64,000 nt of DNA from Emticicia sp. BO119 (GCF_013912375.1 NZ_JACETV010000011.1:123715-187714), one strand, 5' to 3'; numbered from the stretch's first letter, positions 28,449 through 38,358 are shown. Translations and numbers: made by a program. Notes: generated by a model from the sequence alone, not told the origin.

Positions 28449-29433
28449 CTTGAGTAAATAAGGTTGAATGTTACTATCTATACTAGATATAGGTATAAAT
28501 TTAAACTGCAAGCTACAAGTTTTTTTAAAAAGAATGTCTTAAAAAATGGATAAAATTTATTGAGTTCTATTTCTCAAATCCTTCTTTTTGATAATAATGT
28601 TTGCTTATTGGCGTGCCAAAACTAATAAAGTTTTTCGTACGGATGTACGAAAACGGAAATGAAACGTACGATATCGGACAAATTTCAATAATCTCTAATT
28701 TTTTTTGGCACACTTTGTTTTATTTAAATTGTTGATTATCAATGATTTAAATATATTTTAACAAATTTTAAAGTTTTCTGGCACGAGTTTGTCATATATA
28801 TAAAATGTAAGCATGAGGCGAAAGGCCGAAACGAAGGGTTTATCAAAATATTATTTTGTTTGTAACCTTTTTTTAAAAGCAAAGTATATACAGAAAAAAT
28901 AATATTTTGCCAAAAGCCCAGATTGAACCAGAAATGCAAAAGAAGTAACCGTTCGTAAGTTGGCATTGACCGTTTATAAATTATAAGTTATCTGAAAAAA
29001 AAAGCGATATAATTTTGAACAATTACAGTAACAACGAAGACGAGAAAAAAGAGTAGAGCGGAAATAAGATATTTTAACAAAAATTAGAGTTTCGCAAAAT
29101 ATTGTTCTGTAGAAATGTTTTTTTTTAGTGTTTAAGAGATTTTGACAAAATAAAATTTTATGGAAAATGAATTTCAAGGCTATCAAATCTAATTACCGTT
29201 TGTCCTTTTAAAATAACCATTCAAGTAGTTTGTAATGCACAGTACCAAGTAAAGCATATATCTTTGAATCATCAAAACAAAAACAAAACAGTAAAGCAAA
29301 AAATAAGAGACATAGAGAGATAAGAGGTTCATCACAAAATACCTTAGTTTTATCACAAATGTCACACTGGAAAACAAAGCTGAGCTAATTTTAAACCATC
29401 AAAAAATTAAATAAAATATTAAAAAATAAAATT
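28449..29433. other. Long AT-rich intergenic region with a strong dyad
   Basis: Almost 1 kb with no credible gene; short minus-strand frames here have low-complexity Phe/Leu/Tyr-rich translations. A dyad at 28632-28653 pairs TTTTCGTAC with GTACGAAAA across GGAT, followed by an AACGTACGAT motif. It could be an operator for the DUF1080 gene. A TATCTTTG -7-like box at 29259-29266 could start a leader of about 165 nt for the secreted-protein gene at 29434. The region may hide a small RNA, but I see no clear one. Confidence 0.4.
28632..28653. promoter_or_regulatory. Perfect 9-bp dyad, operator candidate
   Basis: TTTTCGTAC-GGAT-GTACGAAAA: nine paired bases each side of a 4-nt spacer. The half-site resembles, in opposite orientation, the TACGAA half-site of the BlaI-type operators at 23.3 kb. 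A dimeric regulator site is the simplest reading; the cognate regulator is not known. Confidence 0.45.
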
Positions 29434-29808
29434 ATGAAAAAGATAACATCAACCATCGCCATCGCTTTATTAGCAACTACTTTAGCATTTAACGCTAATG
29501 CAGAAGATAAAAAAATTGAATATAAAAGCAGTAATCTTAATGTAGGTATGTACGAGGCAGGTTACACAAATTCAATGAAATTGAATATGAACCTTACAAA
29601 AGATAAAGGTGTAGCAGCAACCGTTAAATTAATGGATGCAGATGGCAGCATCTTGCACGAAGAAGTTTTGGGAAAGAAAATTGAATCATACAAATTATGT
29701 TTTGATATGAGCAACATGAAAGCCGGTAAATATTATGTAGAAGTTAAAAATGGAGATCGCATTATTACTAAAGAAATCTTAAAAGGTACAAATACTTTAA
29801 GTTACTAA
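29434..29808 (+). CDS. Small secreted beta-sandwich protein (paralog 1 of 3)
   Basis: 124 aa. The signal peptide is clear (IAIALLATTLAFNANAE). The mature part of about 100 aa reads as a single Ig-like or Por-tail-like beta sandwich: a KVGMY/NVGMYEAG strand, VKLMDADGSILHEEVLGK, FDMSNMKAGKYYVEV and GDRIITKEI. This strand pattern resembles the DUF3244 and C-terminal sorting-domain type folds of Bacteroidota, but I cannot name a family with certainty. Nearly identical to the next gene. Likely periplasmic or secreted. Confidence 0.85.
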   Translation: MKKITSTIAIALLATTLAFNANAEDKKIEYKSSNLNVGMYEAGYTNSMKLNMNLTKDKGVAATVKLMDADGSILHEEVLGKKIESYKLCFDMSNMKAGKYYVEVKNGDRIITKEILKGTNTLSY

Positions 29809-29920
29809 GCCACCAACCGCTCATCAAGTCTTATAGCCGATTAACTTAAAATCTGAAACACACAGCTCTAAAACAGCATCTATAAAATTGAAAAAGCCAT
29901 TATTTAAAATTACAAAAATT

Positions 29921-30295
29921 ATGAAAAAGATAACATCAATCATCGCAATCGCCTTATTAGCGAGTTCAGTAGCATTCAACGCCAATGCAGACGACAAAAA
30001 AATTGAGTATAAAAGCAGTAACCTTAAAGTAGGTATGTATGAAGCAGGTCACACTAATTCATTGAAATTGAATATGAACCTGACAAAGGATAAAGGTGTA
30101 GCAGCAACCATTAAATTAATGGATGCTGACGGAAGTACGCTACACGAAGAAGTTTTAGGCAAGAAAGTTGAATCATATAAATTATGTTTTGATATGAGCA
30201 ACGTGAAAACCGGTAAATATTATGTAGAGGTTAAAAACGGAGATCGTATCATTACTAAAGAAATCGTAAAAGGTACACATACTTTAAGTTACTAA
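29921..30295 (+). CDS. Small secreted beta-sandwich protein (paralog 2 of 3)
   Basis: 124 aa from the ATG at 29921, which matches the start of paralog 1; an upstream in-frame ATG at 29888 would put 11 extra residues before the signal peptide and is rejected. The protein differs from paralog 1 at only a minority of positions (for example HTNS for YTNS, NVKTG for NMKAG). The signal peptide ends in AFNANAD. It belongs to a recent tandem duplication that also includes the downstream spacer. Function unknown; secreted or periplasmic. Confidence 0.85.
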   Translation: MKKITSIIAIALLASSVAFNANADDKKIEYKSSNLKVGMYEAGHTNSLKLNMNLTKDKGVAATIKLMDADGSTLHEEVLGKKVESYKLCFDMSNVKTGKYYVEVKNGDRIITKEIVKGTHTLSY

Positions 30296-30414
30296 GCCAA
30301 TAACCGCTTATCAAGTTTTAGGGCCGATTAACTTAAAATCTGAAACACACAGCTTTAAAAAGCGTCTATTAATAGAAAAAAAAGCATTACTTAACATTTA
30401 ACAAAATTATGATT

Positions 30415-30804
30415 ATGAAAAAGCAAGTAAGAAATTTTGCATTAGCTCTTGTAGCAGGTCTGTTCACTTTCACAGCAGTTTCAGCAACTGAATTAGCAGA
30501 AGGAAAAACATTTGATGTGGGCATGTATCGCGTGGTGAACACCATGAAAATAAATGTAATGATTGCCAAAGAACAAGGTAACTGGGTAGAGATTCGTTTG
30601 AAAAATGAAAAAAATGAGACAATCTATGTAGAGGTTGTAAACAGAAAAGCAACTCAATTTGCCAAGAAATTTGATTTACAGGGTTTAGAAGATGGTAAAT
30701 ACCGTTTCGAGATTTCGAATGGTAAAGAAACCATCACAAAAGAAATCAATCTTCAAACAAAGTTGCCTGATGTTTCTGAATATAGAACTGTAGAAGTAAA
30801 GTAA
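30415..30804 (+). CDS. Small secreted beta-sandwich protein (paralog 3, diverged)
   Basis: 129 aa from ATG 30415 (two codons after an alternative ATG at 30409). Signal peptide about residues 1-24 (FTFTAVSATE). The mature part follows the same strand order as the two genes before it: DVGMYRV, KINVMIAKEQGNWVEIRLKN, FDLQGLEDGKYRFEISNGKETITKEI. It ends with a short polar tail. It is more diverged than the other two, so the cluster arose by at least two duplications. A terminator follows the gene. Function unknown. Confidence 0.85.
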   Translation: MKKQVRNFALALVAGLFTFTAVSATELAEGKTFDVGMYRVVNTMKINVMIAKEQGNWVEIRLKNEKNETIYVEVVNRKATQFAKKFDLQGLEDGKYRFEISNGKETITKEINLQTKLPDVSEYRTVEVK

Positions 30805-30836
30805 TATATCATTAGTATTTAGTTTAGGGTAATCAG

Positions 30837-30872
30837 ACAGCGTTGTGGTTTTTTCCGCAACGCTGTTTTTTT
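30837..30872 (+). terminator. Intrinsic terminator after the secreted-protein cluster
   Basis: A 12-bp stem pairs ACAGCGTTGTGG with CCGCAACGCTGT (one G-U) with a T6 loop and is followed by a run of seven T. Confidence 0.9.
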
Positions 30873-30916
30873 GTCTTACGTTTAAGTACTAACGTTAGTT
30901 GATATAGGCTAAAAGA

Positions 30917-30947
30917 AAAGTCCCGTTTGCCAGACAAACAGGACTTT
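30917..30947 (-). terminator. Terminator after the DUF349 gene
   Basis: AAAGTCC-GTTTG pairs with CAAAC-GGACTTT around CCAGA, with one mismatch. It lies 24 bp beyond the minus-strand stop codon and is followed on that strand by a U-rich stretch. Confidence 0.75.
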
Positions 30948-30970
30948 ATATGGAATAAAATCAAATGATC

Positions 30971-32245
30971 TTATTGTACATTCTGAGCGGCACGTCTCAA
31001 TTCTTCTAAGATTACTTCTTTCATCAATAACTTGCGTCTTTGTGTCTGAATATTGGAAGTCATGATTTTATCCATGTCAGGATTACGTGCTACACCATCG
31101 TAGCTTTCAATCAATTGTTTCAATTCGCCACGGGCACGAGTTACGATACTTTCCATCTCACGATATTTGGTCAGAACCTGTTGTCTTTCGCTCAAATAAT
31201 TGTAATTAGGCAGTTTTCTTGTAATTACCTTCATCAGGTAACTTAACTCAAAAATCTTATCGCAAGCTGCTCGGAAGCGTTCTGCTACGTTGCGTACTGC
31301 TAAATGAGAAGGTACTTTGATATTCTTCCAATCGTTGAGCAATACTTTTGCTCTTTCGGTAGAAGCAAAAATGTCTTTGGCTTCTGCTAATCTTTCAGCT
31401 TCTTCCATCATTTTTTGCTGTGCCTCTACGCGAGGGTCAACTCTGGTTTTAATCTGAATCCCTTTAGCAGCACAATATTTTTCGTAATAAAGGGTCGTTA
31501 GTTTTTTGAAACGACGGAACTCAAATTTCAAACGCTTCGGAGGTACATCTCCTACATTCTTCCATTCGTTCTGTAGCCTTTTCAACTCGGCAAAAGATAA
31601 TTCCCAATTACCCATACGGAATAACTGCTCGGCTCCTTTCACCAGTTCCATGTATTTCTCCATGCGTTCTCCGATGATCCGGTTCTGCTCTTCGTAGAAA
31701 GCTTTTCTACGTTGATAGAAATCATCAAGTACTTCACGAAAGACCGTTTCAATATCGTCCTGATACGGTTTGTCGACAGGGCCAGTTCTAATCCATCGGG
31801 TTTTGATATCTTGTAGTTTGTCTGCTACAACACCCCAGTCAACATCTTCTTTGGCTTCTTTGGCTTCATCAATCAATGCTTGCTTGATTGTAAGGTTATT
31901 AGCCTGGTTACCTACGATAAGGCTGCGAAGATATTCTTCCTGCTCGTCTAACTTTTTGAGCAATGGAATAAAGTCGCCGATACCGTCAAAGTTCAGCAGT
32001 CGTTTGCGAAGTTGCGTGAGTTTTGTTAAGAAGGAGCCCTTATTCTGGGCCTCCGTGATTTCCGTTTCAAGTTGATTAACCTTATTTACCGCAATCTGGT
32101 AACGGTTAATGAAGTACTGGAAAGCTTCTTCTTCTGTGCGTTTTACTTCGCCGATTTGTCGGTCGGGCATATCTAAGTAGCCCTTCAAGAATACCTTACC
32201 GTCTTTGATGTAAGCATATTCGTTATCTAATGTTACGCCGTCCAT
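30971..32245 (-). CDS. DUF349-repeat protein
   Basis: 424 aa from ATG 32245 (MDGVTLDNEYAYI); an in-frame ATG four codons upstream is possible but adds only MILI. The protein is highly charged and helical with at least three DUF349-type three-helix units, each with Trp-containing cores such as WKNVGDVPPKRLKFEFRRF, WIRTGPVDKPYQDDIE and WKNIKVPSHLAVRNVAERF. DUF349 proteins are cytosolic and widespread in Bacteroidota and Actinobacteria; their biochemical role is not established. Single gene with its own terminator. Confidence 0.9.
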   Translation of the reverse strand: MDGVTLDNEYAYIKDGKVFLKGYLDMPDRQIGEVKRTEEEAFQYFINRYQIAVNKVNQLETEITEAQNKGSFLTKLTQLRKRLLNFDGIGDFIPLLKKLDEQEEYLRSLIVGNQANNLTIKQALIDEAKEAKEDVDWGVVADKLQDIKTRWIRTGPVDKPYQDDIETVFREVLDDFYQRRKAFYEEQNRIIGERMEKYMELVKGAEQLFRMGNWELSFAELKRLQNEWKNVGDVPPKRLKFEFRRFKKLTTLYYEKYCAAKGIQIKTRVDPRVEAQQKMMEEAERLAEAKDIFASTERAKVLLNDWKNIKVPSHLAVRNVAERFRAACDKIFELSYLMKVITRKLPNYNYLSERQQVLTKYREMESIVTRARGELKQLIESYDGVARNPDMDKIMTSNIQTQRRKLLMKEVILEELRRAAQNVQ

Positions 32246-32445
32246 AATTAAAATCACATGGCTTGTGAGTCAAGGGTTGTGGTTTGAAAAGGTAAAATTC
32301 GCAGTTTTTTTGTATAATGCAAACTTGAATGACGATATTTGAGACAAAATTTTATTTTGAGCAAAAAAAAAGCCTGAAATATGATTTATTTTTCAAAAAT
32401 TTAACATTGGAGCATAAAAAACTATCTAAGAAACCACTTTAAACA

Positions 32446-34110
32446 ATGAGTGAGCAAATTATTTTTTCGATGGAGCGGGTGAGTAAAATCATTCCTCCGA
32501 ATCGTCAGATTCTTAAAAATATCTATCTTTCGTTTTTCTATGGTGCAAAAATCGGCGTTTTAGGTCTCAATGGCTCGGGTAAATCTACCTTGTTAAGAGT
32601 CATTGCAGGCATTGATAAAAACATCAATGGTGACGTAGTATTTTCGCCGGGTTATACAGTTGGTTTGCTTGAACAGGAGCCTCAACTCGACCCGACTAAA
32701 ACTGTACGTGAAGTAGTAGAAGAAGGGGTTCAGGAGATTGTAGATTTATTGAAAGAATTTGACGAAATCAACAACGCTTTTGCTGAACCAGATGCTGATT
32801 TTGATAAACTGCTTGAAAGACAGGGAGTTGTACAGGAAAAACTCGATCAGTTGGATGCCTGGGAATTGGATACCCGTCTGGAACGTGCGATGGACGCGCT
32901 GCGTTGTCCGCCGGAAGATGCAAAGATTGAAACCTTATCAGGTGGTGAAAAGCGCCGGGTTGCCCTTTGCCGCTTATTGTTGAAACAACCGGATGTATTA
33001 TTATTAGATGAGCCTACCAACCACCTGGATGCTGAGTCGGTATTGTGGTTGGAGGAACACTTGCGCCAGTATAAAGGAACTGTAATTGCAGTAACTCACG
33101 ACCGTTATTTCCTTGATAACGTAGCAGGTTGGATTTTAGAATTGGATAGAGGAGAGGGTATCCCGTGGAAAGGTAATTATTCTTCATGGTTGGAGCAGAA
33201 ACAAAACCGCTTGGCGAAAGAAGAAAAATCGGAATCAAAACGTCAGAAGACTTTACAACGAGAGTTGGAGTGGGTGAGAATGGCACCGAAGGCACGTCAG
33301 GCAAAATCTAAGGCTCGTTTGGCTGCTTACGACCGAATGGTGAGTGAAGATAATAGGGAAAGAGAAGAGAAACTGGAGTTATTCATTCCACCAGGGCCAC
33401 GTTTAGGTAATAAAGTGATTGAAGCCAAAGGTGTAAAAATGGGATTTGGCGATAGGCTACTATACGAAGATCTGAATTTCAGTCTGCCACAAAACGGTAT
33501 CGTGGGAATTATCGGACCTAACGGCGCGGGTAAAACTACTTTATTTAAACTCATAACCGAGCAATTACAACCTTTAGAAGGCACATTTGAAGTAGGGGAG
33601 ACTGTAAAACTTTCTTATGTTGATCAGGAACATAACCAGTTAGACCCTGCCAAATCAGTCTATGAATTGATTTCAGGCGGTAATGAATGGGTGATGTTGG
33701 GTAATAAACAGGTAAATGCCCGCGGTTATGTAAGCCGCTTCAATTTTCAGGGGTCAGATCAGGAGAAAAAAATCGGTACTTTGTCTGGTGGTGAAAGAAA
33801 CCGCGTACACCTGGCAATGATGCTGAAAGAAGGCGGTAACCTATTGCTATTAGATGAGCCTACCAATGACTTAGACGTAAATACACTACGTGCTTTGGAG
33901 GAGGGTCTCGAAAACTTTGCAGGTTGTGCTGTGGTTATCTCCCATGATCGTTGGTTCTTAGACAGAATCGCAACACATATCTTAGCTTTTGAGGGCAACT
34001 CGCAGGTATATTGGTTTGAAGGAAACTTCTCGGAATATGAAGAAAATCGTCGCAAGCGTTTGGGTACTGATGTAACGCCTAAGCGTATTAAGTATAAGAA
34101 ATTGCAGTAG
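32446..34110 (+). CDS. ettA: Energy-dependent translational throttle protein EttA (ABC-F)
   Basis: 554 aa, the same size as E. coli EttA. Two ABC ATPase domains without transmembrane segments: Walker [11 protein letters not shown] and [10 protein letters not shown], signatures LSGGEKRR and LSGGERNR, Walker [16 protein letters not shown] and [15 protein letters not shown]. The interdomain linker is Lys/Arg-rich and short-looped as in EttA. The opening [21 protein letters not shown] follows EttA rather than Uup or resistance-type ABC-F proteins. It binds the ribosomal E site and gates the first elongation steps according to ATP/ADP. Monocistronic. Confidence 0.95.
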   Translation: MSEQIIFSMERVSKIIPPNRQILKNIYLSFFYGAKIGVLGLNGSGKSTLLRVIAGIDKNINGDVVFSPGYTVGLLEQEPQLDPTKTVREVVEEGVQEIVDLLKEFDEINNAFAEPDADFDKLLERQGVVQEKLDQLDAWELDTRLERAMDALRCPPEDAKIETLSGGEKRRVALCRLLLKQPDVLLLDEPTNHLDAESVLWLEEHLRQYKGTVIAVTHDRYFLDNVAGWILELDRGEGIPWKGNYSSWLEQKQNRLAKEEKSESKRQKTLQRELEWVRMAPKARQAKSKARLAAYDRMVSEDNREREEKLELFIPPGPRLGNKVIEAKGVKMGFGDRLLYEDLNFSLPQNGIVGIIGPNGAGKTTLFKLITEQLQPLEGTFEVGETVKLSYVDQEHNQLDPAKSVYELISGGNEWVMLGNKQVNARGYVSRFNFQGSDQEKKIGTLSGGERNRVHLAMMLKEGGNLLLLDEPTNDLDVNTLRALEEGLENFAGCAVVISHDRWFLDRIATHILAFEGNSQVYWFEGNFSEYEENRRKRLGTDVTPKRIKYKKLQ

Positions 34111-34121
34111 TTCTGGAAACG

Positions 34122-34150
34122 AAGAAGCCTCACTTTTGGTGAGGCTTCTT
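34122..34150. terminator. Bidirectional terminator between ettA and der
   Basis: A 12-bp stem (AAGAAGCCTCAC with GTGAGGCTTCTT) and a TTTTG loop lie exactly between two convergent genes, with U-rich arms for each direction. Confidence 0.9.
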
Positions 34151-34161
34151 TATGAAATAGT

Positions 34162-35472
34162 TTATTTATTTCTAAAGAATATCGTAATCGGAACTCCTTC
34201 GAAACCAAAATGCTCGCGTATTTTATTCTGCAAGAATCGCTCGTACGCCTCTTTTATATACTGAGGTAGATTACAGAAGAATACAAATGTTGGTGATGGT
34301 GTAGGTAATTGTAAACAGTACTTGATTTTGATTTGTTTCCCTTTCAACATCGGAGGAGGTGTCTGCTCAATAATCGGTAGCATTACCTCATTCAACTTAG
34401 AAGTAGTAATCTTGAAGGTTTTGTTTTCATAGACTTCCATTGCTTTTTCAATCACCTGAAAAATGCGTTGTTTTTCCAGAACCGAAGCAAAAACTACAGG
34501 CATGTAATTCATAGGAGCAATACGTTCGAGAATCTCCTTTTTCATTCGGTCGGCGGTTTTAGAGTCTTTCTCTACCAAGTCCCATTTATTAATCATCAAC
34601 ACAATCCCCTTTTTAGAGTTATGGGCATTGGCAATGATACTAATATCCTGCGATTCCAGGCCTTTAGAGGCGTCTAAAAGAATGATGCATACATCAGAAT
34701 CTTCCAGAGCTTTGATTGAACGTAGGACCGAATAAAACTCAATGCTCTCATGCACCTTAGCCTTTTTGCGGATACCTGCTGTGTCGGTCAGAATAAAGTC
34801 TTTTCCATACAATCTGTAATGCGTATCAATCGCATCACGGGTAGTACCTGCAATGTCAGTTACGATACTTCTATCTTTACCAGTCAAAGCATTGAGGAAT
34901 GAAGATTTACCCACATTCGGACGACCCAGAATCGCAATTCTTGGAATACCCTCGTTTGGATTTTCGATGCCATCATCTTCAAATGCTTTCACTACTTCAT
35001 CCAACAAATCTCCGGTACCACCACCGTCAGCTGCAGAAATAGGAAAGATTTCATCACCCAAGCCCATTTCATAAAACTCTGCTGCTGTTTGCTGGCGCTC
35101 AAAAGTTTCAGCTTTATTGGCTACTACAAATACAGGTTTTTTAGAACGACGAAGGATATTCGCAAAGTCTTTATCCAAATCAGTTAATCCTGTCATAGTA
35201 TCTACCACAAACAGAATAACACTTGATTCTTCAATAGCAATTTCTACCTGATCACGGATAGCGCCTTCGAAAGTATCTTCAGAACCGACTACGTATCCGC
35301 CAGTATCAATAACTGTAAAATATTTCTCTGTCCAGACAGCCTGCCCATAGTGACGGTCGCGAGTCACGCCCGGCATATTATCAGTGATAGCCACGCGGCT
35401 CTCAATAAGACGATTAAAAAGTGTAGATTTACCGACGTTCGGTCGGCCTACAATTGCAACAATATTTGCCAT
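34162..35472 (-). CDS. der: Ribosome-assembly GTPase Der (EngA)
   Basis: 436 aa. Two tandem GTPase domains, the hallmark of Der. G1 motifs are [11 protein letters not shown] (residues about 8-18) and [11 protein letters not shown] (about 183-193). G3 motifs are DTGG and DTAG; G4 motifs are NKAE and NKWD. The C-terminal KH-like domain (about 350-436, with QIKIKYCLQ and [10 protein letters not shown]) is complete. Essential for 50S subunit maturation. Convergent with ettA through a shared terminator. Confidence 0.97.
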   Translation of the reverse strand: MANIVAIVGRPNVGKSTLFNRLIESRVAITDNMPGVTRDRHYGQAVWTEKYFTVIDTGGYVVGSEDTFEGAIRDQVEIAIEESSVILFVVDTMTGLTDLDKDFANILRRSKKPVFVVANKAETFERQQTAAEFYEMGLGDEIFPISAADGGGTGDLLDEVVKAFEDDGIENPNEGIPRIAILGRPNVGKSSFLNALTGKDRSIVTDIAGTTRDAIDTHYRLYGKDFILTDTAGIRKKAKVHESIEFYSVLRSIKALEDSDVCIILLDASKGLESQDISIIANAHNSKKGIVLMINKWDLVEKDSKTADRMKKEILERIAPMNYMPVVFASVLEKQRIFQVIEKAMEVYENKTFKITTSKLNEVMLPIIEQTPPPMLKGKQIKIKYCLQLPTPSPTFVFFCNLPQYIKEAYERFLQNKIREHFGFEGVPITIFFRNK

Positions 35473-35674
35473 AAACCCCTGACCCTTAATAGGGTATAAA
35501 TTATAGATGAAGACCTCTGGAAATAATAAAAAAACAATTTTTCCAAGCGCCGATAAAGAGAGAGGTCTCTATTCTCTTTAAGTCGTTGAGTATTAATGGG
35601 GTACAAAGATAGGGAAAACAGAGGAAATTCTATTGGGTATCAACACAGTACAAGGGCTTTGGGTTCACAGATGC

Positions 35675-36574
35675 CTAAAAAATTCCCTGAATATCCTGCC
35701 ATGAAATCAATGCTATGGCTACAATCGCCAATAGTAAACCAACTTTATTCAAGGCAGTAAGCTTCTCTTTAAAAAATAACCCTGCAATGATGGCCGATAC
35801 TAAGATAACGCCAATATTATATAAGGGATACACAAAAGCGCCACTATTACCAAAAGCCGAAAGGGCTAATATCAGAAAATAGAACGATAAAAAATTAGGC
35901 ATGCCCAAGGTAATACTTGCCAGAATATTTTTACCTTCAATTTTCTCTTTACCTCTTAGTAACTGGATAATCAACGCTACAGCCCCGGCAATTACTGCGC
36001 CTAAAACCATTACCAATGTAACAGGCACAGTGCGGTCAGAAGAGGTAATGTATTTCAGATTCAGGTAATTAATGGCTGTATTCGTAATTCCATAAAGCAA
36101 GAAGACCGCAACAGGCAATAGGAAGTCTAAACCTTTACCTTTGATTTTCTCCTGACTCGGTTTAAAAGTACTTAAACCAACTGCCACTATTGCCAAGAAC
36201 AAGCCCAGATAGTTTAATCCATCAAAGGTTCGACCGTTGGTTTTTAAAATAAAAAGGCTGAAAATAACCGGAATCACCAATGAGATATTATTAGCTAATG
36301 AGGTAGCAGTAATACCCATTTTCTGGGTAGAAACACCTGATAGTATAAAAGTAATGATAAAACCAACCCCTAAGAATAAAGCATAGTAAGGCCAGTCTTC
36401 TGAGAAATTTAATTCAAAATGCTGCGCTTTAGGCATTAATGCCAAGCCGGTAAGAAAACAGACAGGATAATTAAAAGCAATTGCCTGAAAAGTACTGATT
36501 TGATATTTGGGATAAATACGGAAGTTTATCAGCAATAATACCGAAAAAATAATACTTAAGATAAGGTATAGCAT
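35675..36574 (-). CDS. EamA/DMT-superfamily permease
   Basis: 299 aa with ten predicted membrane helices in two repeats of five, the normal DMT layout. The second repeat keeps the pattern AFGNSGAFVYPLYNIGVILVS and the C-terminal EKLTALNKVGLLLAIVAIALIS typical of EamA permeases. It is an inner-membrane exporter or importer of small metabolites; substrate unknown. It starts 27 bp after the Era stop and shares its direction, so the two may be cotranscribed. Confidence 0.9.
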   Translation of the reverse strand: MLYLILSIIFSVLLLINFRIYPKYQISTFQAIAFNYPVCFLTGLALMPKAQHFELNFSEDWPYYALFLGVGFIITFILSGVSTQKMGITATSLANNISLVIPVIFSLFILKTNGRTFDGLNYLGLFLAIVAVGLSTFKPSQEKIKGKGLDFLLPVAVFLLYGITNTAINYLNLKYITSSDRTVPVTLVMVLGAVIAGAVALIIQLLRGKEKIEGKNILASITLGMPNFLSFYFLILALSAFGNSGAFVYPLYNIGVILVSAIIAGLFFKEKLTALNKVGLLLAIVAIALISWQDIQGIF

Positions 36575-36601
36575 AGTGGTTGTTTGTAAAGGAAATTAAA
36601 G

Positions 36602-37531
36602 TTATTCATACCCAAATTTCTCTAATTTATTTCGTTTATTTCTCCAGTCAGGCTCCACTTTGATATATTGTTCTAAGAAAATCTTTTTCCCAAAAAACTT
36701 TTCCATCTCCATACGGGCCTCAATTCCTACTTTCTTAATTCTTTCCCCTTTATGACCTAATAGAATAGCGCGCTGTGTGGTGCGCTCCACGTAAATTTCG
36801 GCACTAATCACAATCATGTCTTCTTTTTCCTTAAAACTAGTAATTACTACTTCGCAACTATAGGGTACTTCTTTAATATAATTAGTAAAAATCTTTTCTC
36901 TCATGATCTCCGCCGCAAAGAAGCGCTCCGGCTTATCTGTCAATTCATCTTTCGGGAAATAGGGTGGATGCGTAGGCAAAAAGTTAATAATTTTGTCAAA
37001 TAACTCTCCAATATTCTGATTTTCTAATGCCGAAATAGCAATCACCTCAGTTGCTTTAAAATTTTCTTTCCAGTAATTAAGCTTTTCTTCTATCTGTTCA
37101 GGCTTGGCTAAATCTATTTTATTGACAATTAATAAAATAGGTGTTTCTGTATGTTGGAGCTTTTCAATTACATCATTTTCATCATGTTTCTCGAAAATAT
37201 CAGTTACAAACAATATCACATCAGCATCATCAAGTGAACCATGCACAAAGTGCATCATTGATTTGTGAAGCTCGTAAACAGGCTTAATAATACCTGGAGT
37301 ATCAGAGTAAACTAATTGAAAATCAGTACCATTATGCACACCATTCACAATACCCATAATGCGGTGGCGGGTGGTTTGCGCTTTCGAAGTAATAATAGAA
37401 AGACGCTCTCCCACTAATATATTCATTAAGGTAGATTTACCCACGTTTGGTTTACCGACAATACTGATAAAACCAGCTTTATGATTTGGAGAAATTATAT
37501 CCACAGGAAAAAATATTTTATTTTTTTGCAA
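36602..37531 (-). CDS. era: GTPase Era
   Basis: 309 aa. GTPase domain with G1 [12 protein letters not shown]3 DTPG and G4 NKID, followed by a KH domain (about 215-309) with GHKGERIKKVGIEARMEME. It binds the 3' end of 16S rRNA during 30S assembly. The start adds about 16 residues before the usual AGFISIVGKPNVGKST; the upstream ATG keeps them, but the exact start is uncertain. Divergent from tRNA-fMet. Confidence 0.96.
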   Translation of the reverse strand: MQKNKIFFPVDIISPNHKAGFISIVGKPNVGKSTLMNILVGERLSIITSKAQTTRHRIMGIVNGVHNGTDFQLVYSDTPGIIKPVYELHKSMMHFVHGSLDDADVILFVTDIFEKHDENDVIEKLQHTETPILLIVNKIDLAKPEQIEEKLNYWKENFKATEVIAISALENQNIGELFDKIINFLPTHPPYFPKDELTDKPERFFAAEIMREKIFTNYIKEVPYSCEVVITSFKEKEDMIVISAEIYVERTTQRAILLGHKGERIKKVGIEARMEMEKFFGKKIFLEQYIKVEPDWRNKRNKLEKFGYE

Positions 37532-37559
37532 AGATAGTTTTTTATTTCAGAAATAGTCG

Positions 37560-37567
37560 TACCTTTG
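37560..37567 (+). promoter_or_regulatory. Promoter -7 box for tRNA-fMet
   Basis: TACCTTTG matches TAnnTTTG and lies 22 bp before the tRNA 5' end. A correctly spaced -33 box is not evident. Confidence 0.5.
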
Positions 37568-37589
37568 CAGTCCGATTTAGGAACAACAT

Positions 37590-37662
<73 letters not shown>

Positions 37663-37674
37663 CGCTGATAATCA

Positions 37675-37708
37675 GGCAGTTACGTGTAAAAACGTAGCTG
37701 CCTTTTTT
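37675..37708 (+). terminator. Terminator after tRNA-fMet
   Basis: An 11-bp stem (GGCAGTTACGT with ACGTAGCTGCC, one G-U) with a GTAAAA loop and six following T. Confidence 0.9.
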
Positions 37709-37712
37709 GTTT

Positions 37713-37732
37713 GGTACAACATAGGTACAACA
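37713..37732 (+). repeat. GGTACAACA direct repeats beside tRNA-fMet
   Basis: Two copies of GGTACAACA with an 11-bp period sit directly after the tRNA terminator. Each resembles the reverse complement of the GTGTACC units near the integrase (55.31 and 55.55 kb). Possible integrase arm-type sites of the left element end. Confidence 0.35.
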
Positions 37733-37819
37733 ATTTGATATTTGCTCAAATCATTTCTTCTTCATTGTTCTTTGAAAGTTTTTGAAAATCAGATAGCTTC
37801 GTAAAAATATTTTTTCTTT

Positions 37820-38089
37820 ATGCAAGTTATCTGCCTTGAAGAAGCCGCTTTTTATGAACTCGTTGATCAAGTTGTTTCCCGATTAAAAAAGGAACAAGGA
37901 AAAGAAAAACCAAAATGGGTTGACGATGAACAAGCCATGCGACTTCTGAATATTAAATCAAAAACAACTTTACAGAAACTTCGTGATGAAGGAAAAATCC
38001 GGTTTACCCAACCCCAACCAAGAGTAATTCTGTACGATATAGACTCGATTGATAAATACCTTGAACGAAATGCGCGTGAAACTTTTTAG
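37820..38089 (+). CDS. Excisionase-like helix-turn-helix protein
   Basis: 89 aa. The C-terminal half is a MerR-like/HTH_17 winged helix (DEQAMRLLNIKSKTTLQKLRDEGKIRF ending in ILYDIDSIDKYL), the common Bacteroidota excisionase or regulatory fold of integrated elements. The N-terminal helix may serve in dimerisation. It is the first gene after tRNA-fMet and runs into the next small gene with 2 bp between them. It probably controls excision or transfer-gene expression. Confidence 0.8.
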   Translation: MQVICLEEAAFYELVDQVVSRLKKEQGKEKPKWVDDEQAMRLLNIKSKTTLQKLRDEGKIRFTQPQPRVILYDIDSIDKYLERNARETF

Positions 38090-38091
38090 CA

Positions 38092-38358
38092 ATGGAAGAA
38101 ACTACTCAAATAGACCCTGACTTTCTGAAGGGATTTAATGATGGCTACCTGATAGCCCAATATGAACCTGAATTAGCAGAAAAACTCTCAAAAATTGAAG
38201 CAGTAAGTCCAAGGATTGTTGGCATGCAACAAGGGCGTGAACAGTTCATCAAGGAACAGTTGAAAGACAAATTGCCCAATTGGTTGAAAGACAATCCGAT
38301 ACCTGATAGGACTAATACCCTCTCCAAAGATCAGAATAAACAGATAGACAAAGAATAG
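38092..38358 (+). CDS. Small element-encoded protein of unknown function
   Basis: 88 aa, acidic and helical, without signal peptide or cysteines. Contains FLKGFNDGYLIAQYEPELAEKL followed by a short linker and a Pro/Asn-rich tail. Placed 2 bp after the excisionase-like gene, so probably cotranscribed. I do not recognise a family; the tight spacing and the protein-like composition support it as a real gene. Confidence 0.65.
   Translation: MEETTQIDPDFLKGFNDGYLIAQYEPELAEKLSKIEAVSPRIVGMQQGREQFIKEQLKDKLPNWLKDNPIPDRTNTLSKDQNKQIDKE

Larger units (their letters stand above)
29434..30372 (+). repeat. Tandem duplication of gene plus 3' spacer
   Basis: The gene at 29434-29808 and its 3' spacer (29809-29887) recur as the gene at 29921-30295 and its spacer (30296-30372). 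The two spacers share, for example, GCCGATTAACTTAAAATCTG and the following AAACACACAGCT. Conservation of the untranslated spacer as well as the coding part indicates a recent duplication of about 0.48 kb, or selection on the spacer. Confidence 0.85.

Noticed and set aside
28739..29377. Several 60-75 codon minus-strand frames in the 1-kb gene-free region
   Set aside because: Their translations are low-complexity Phe/Leu/Tyr/Asn mixtures that reflect AT-rich DNA; no start context or neighbour support.
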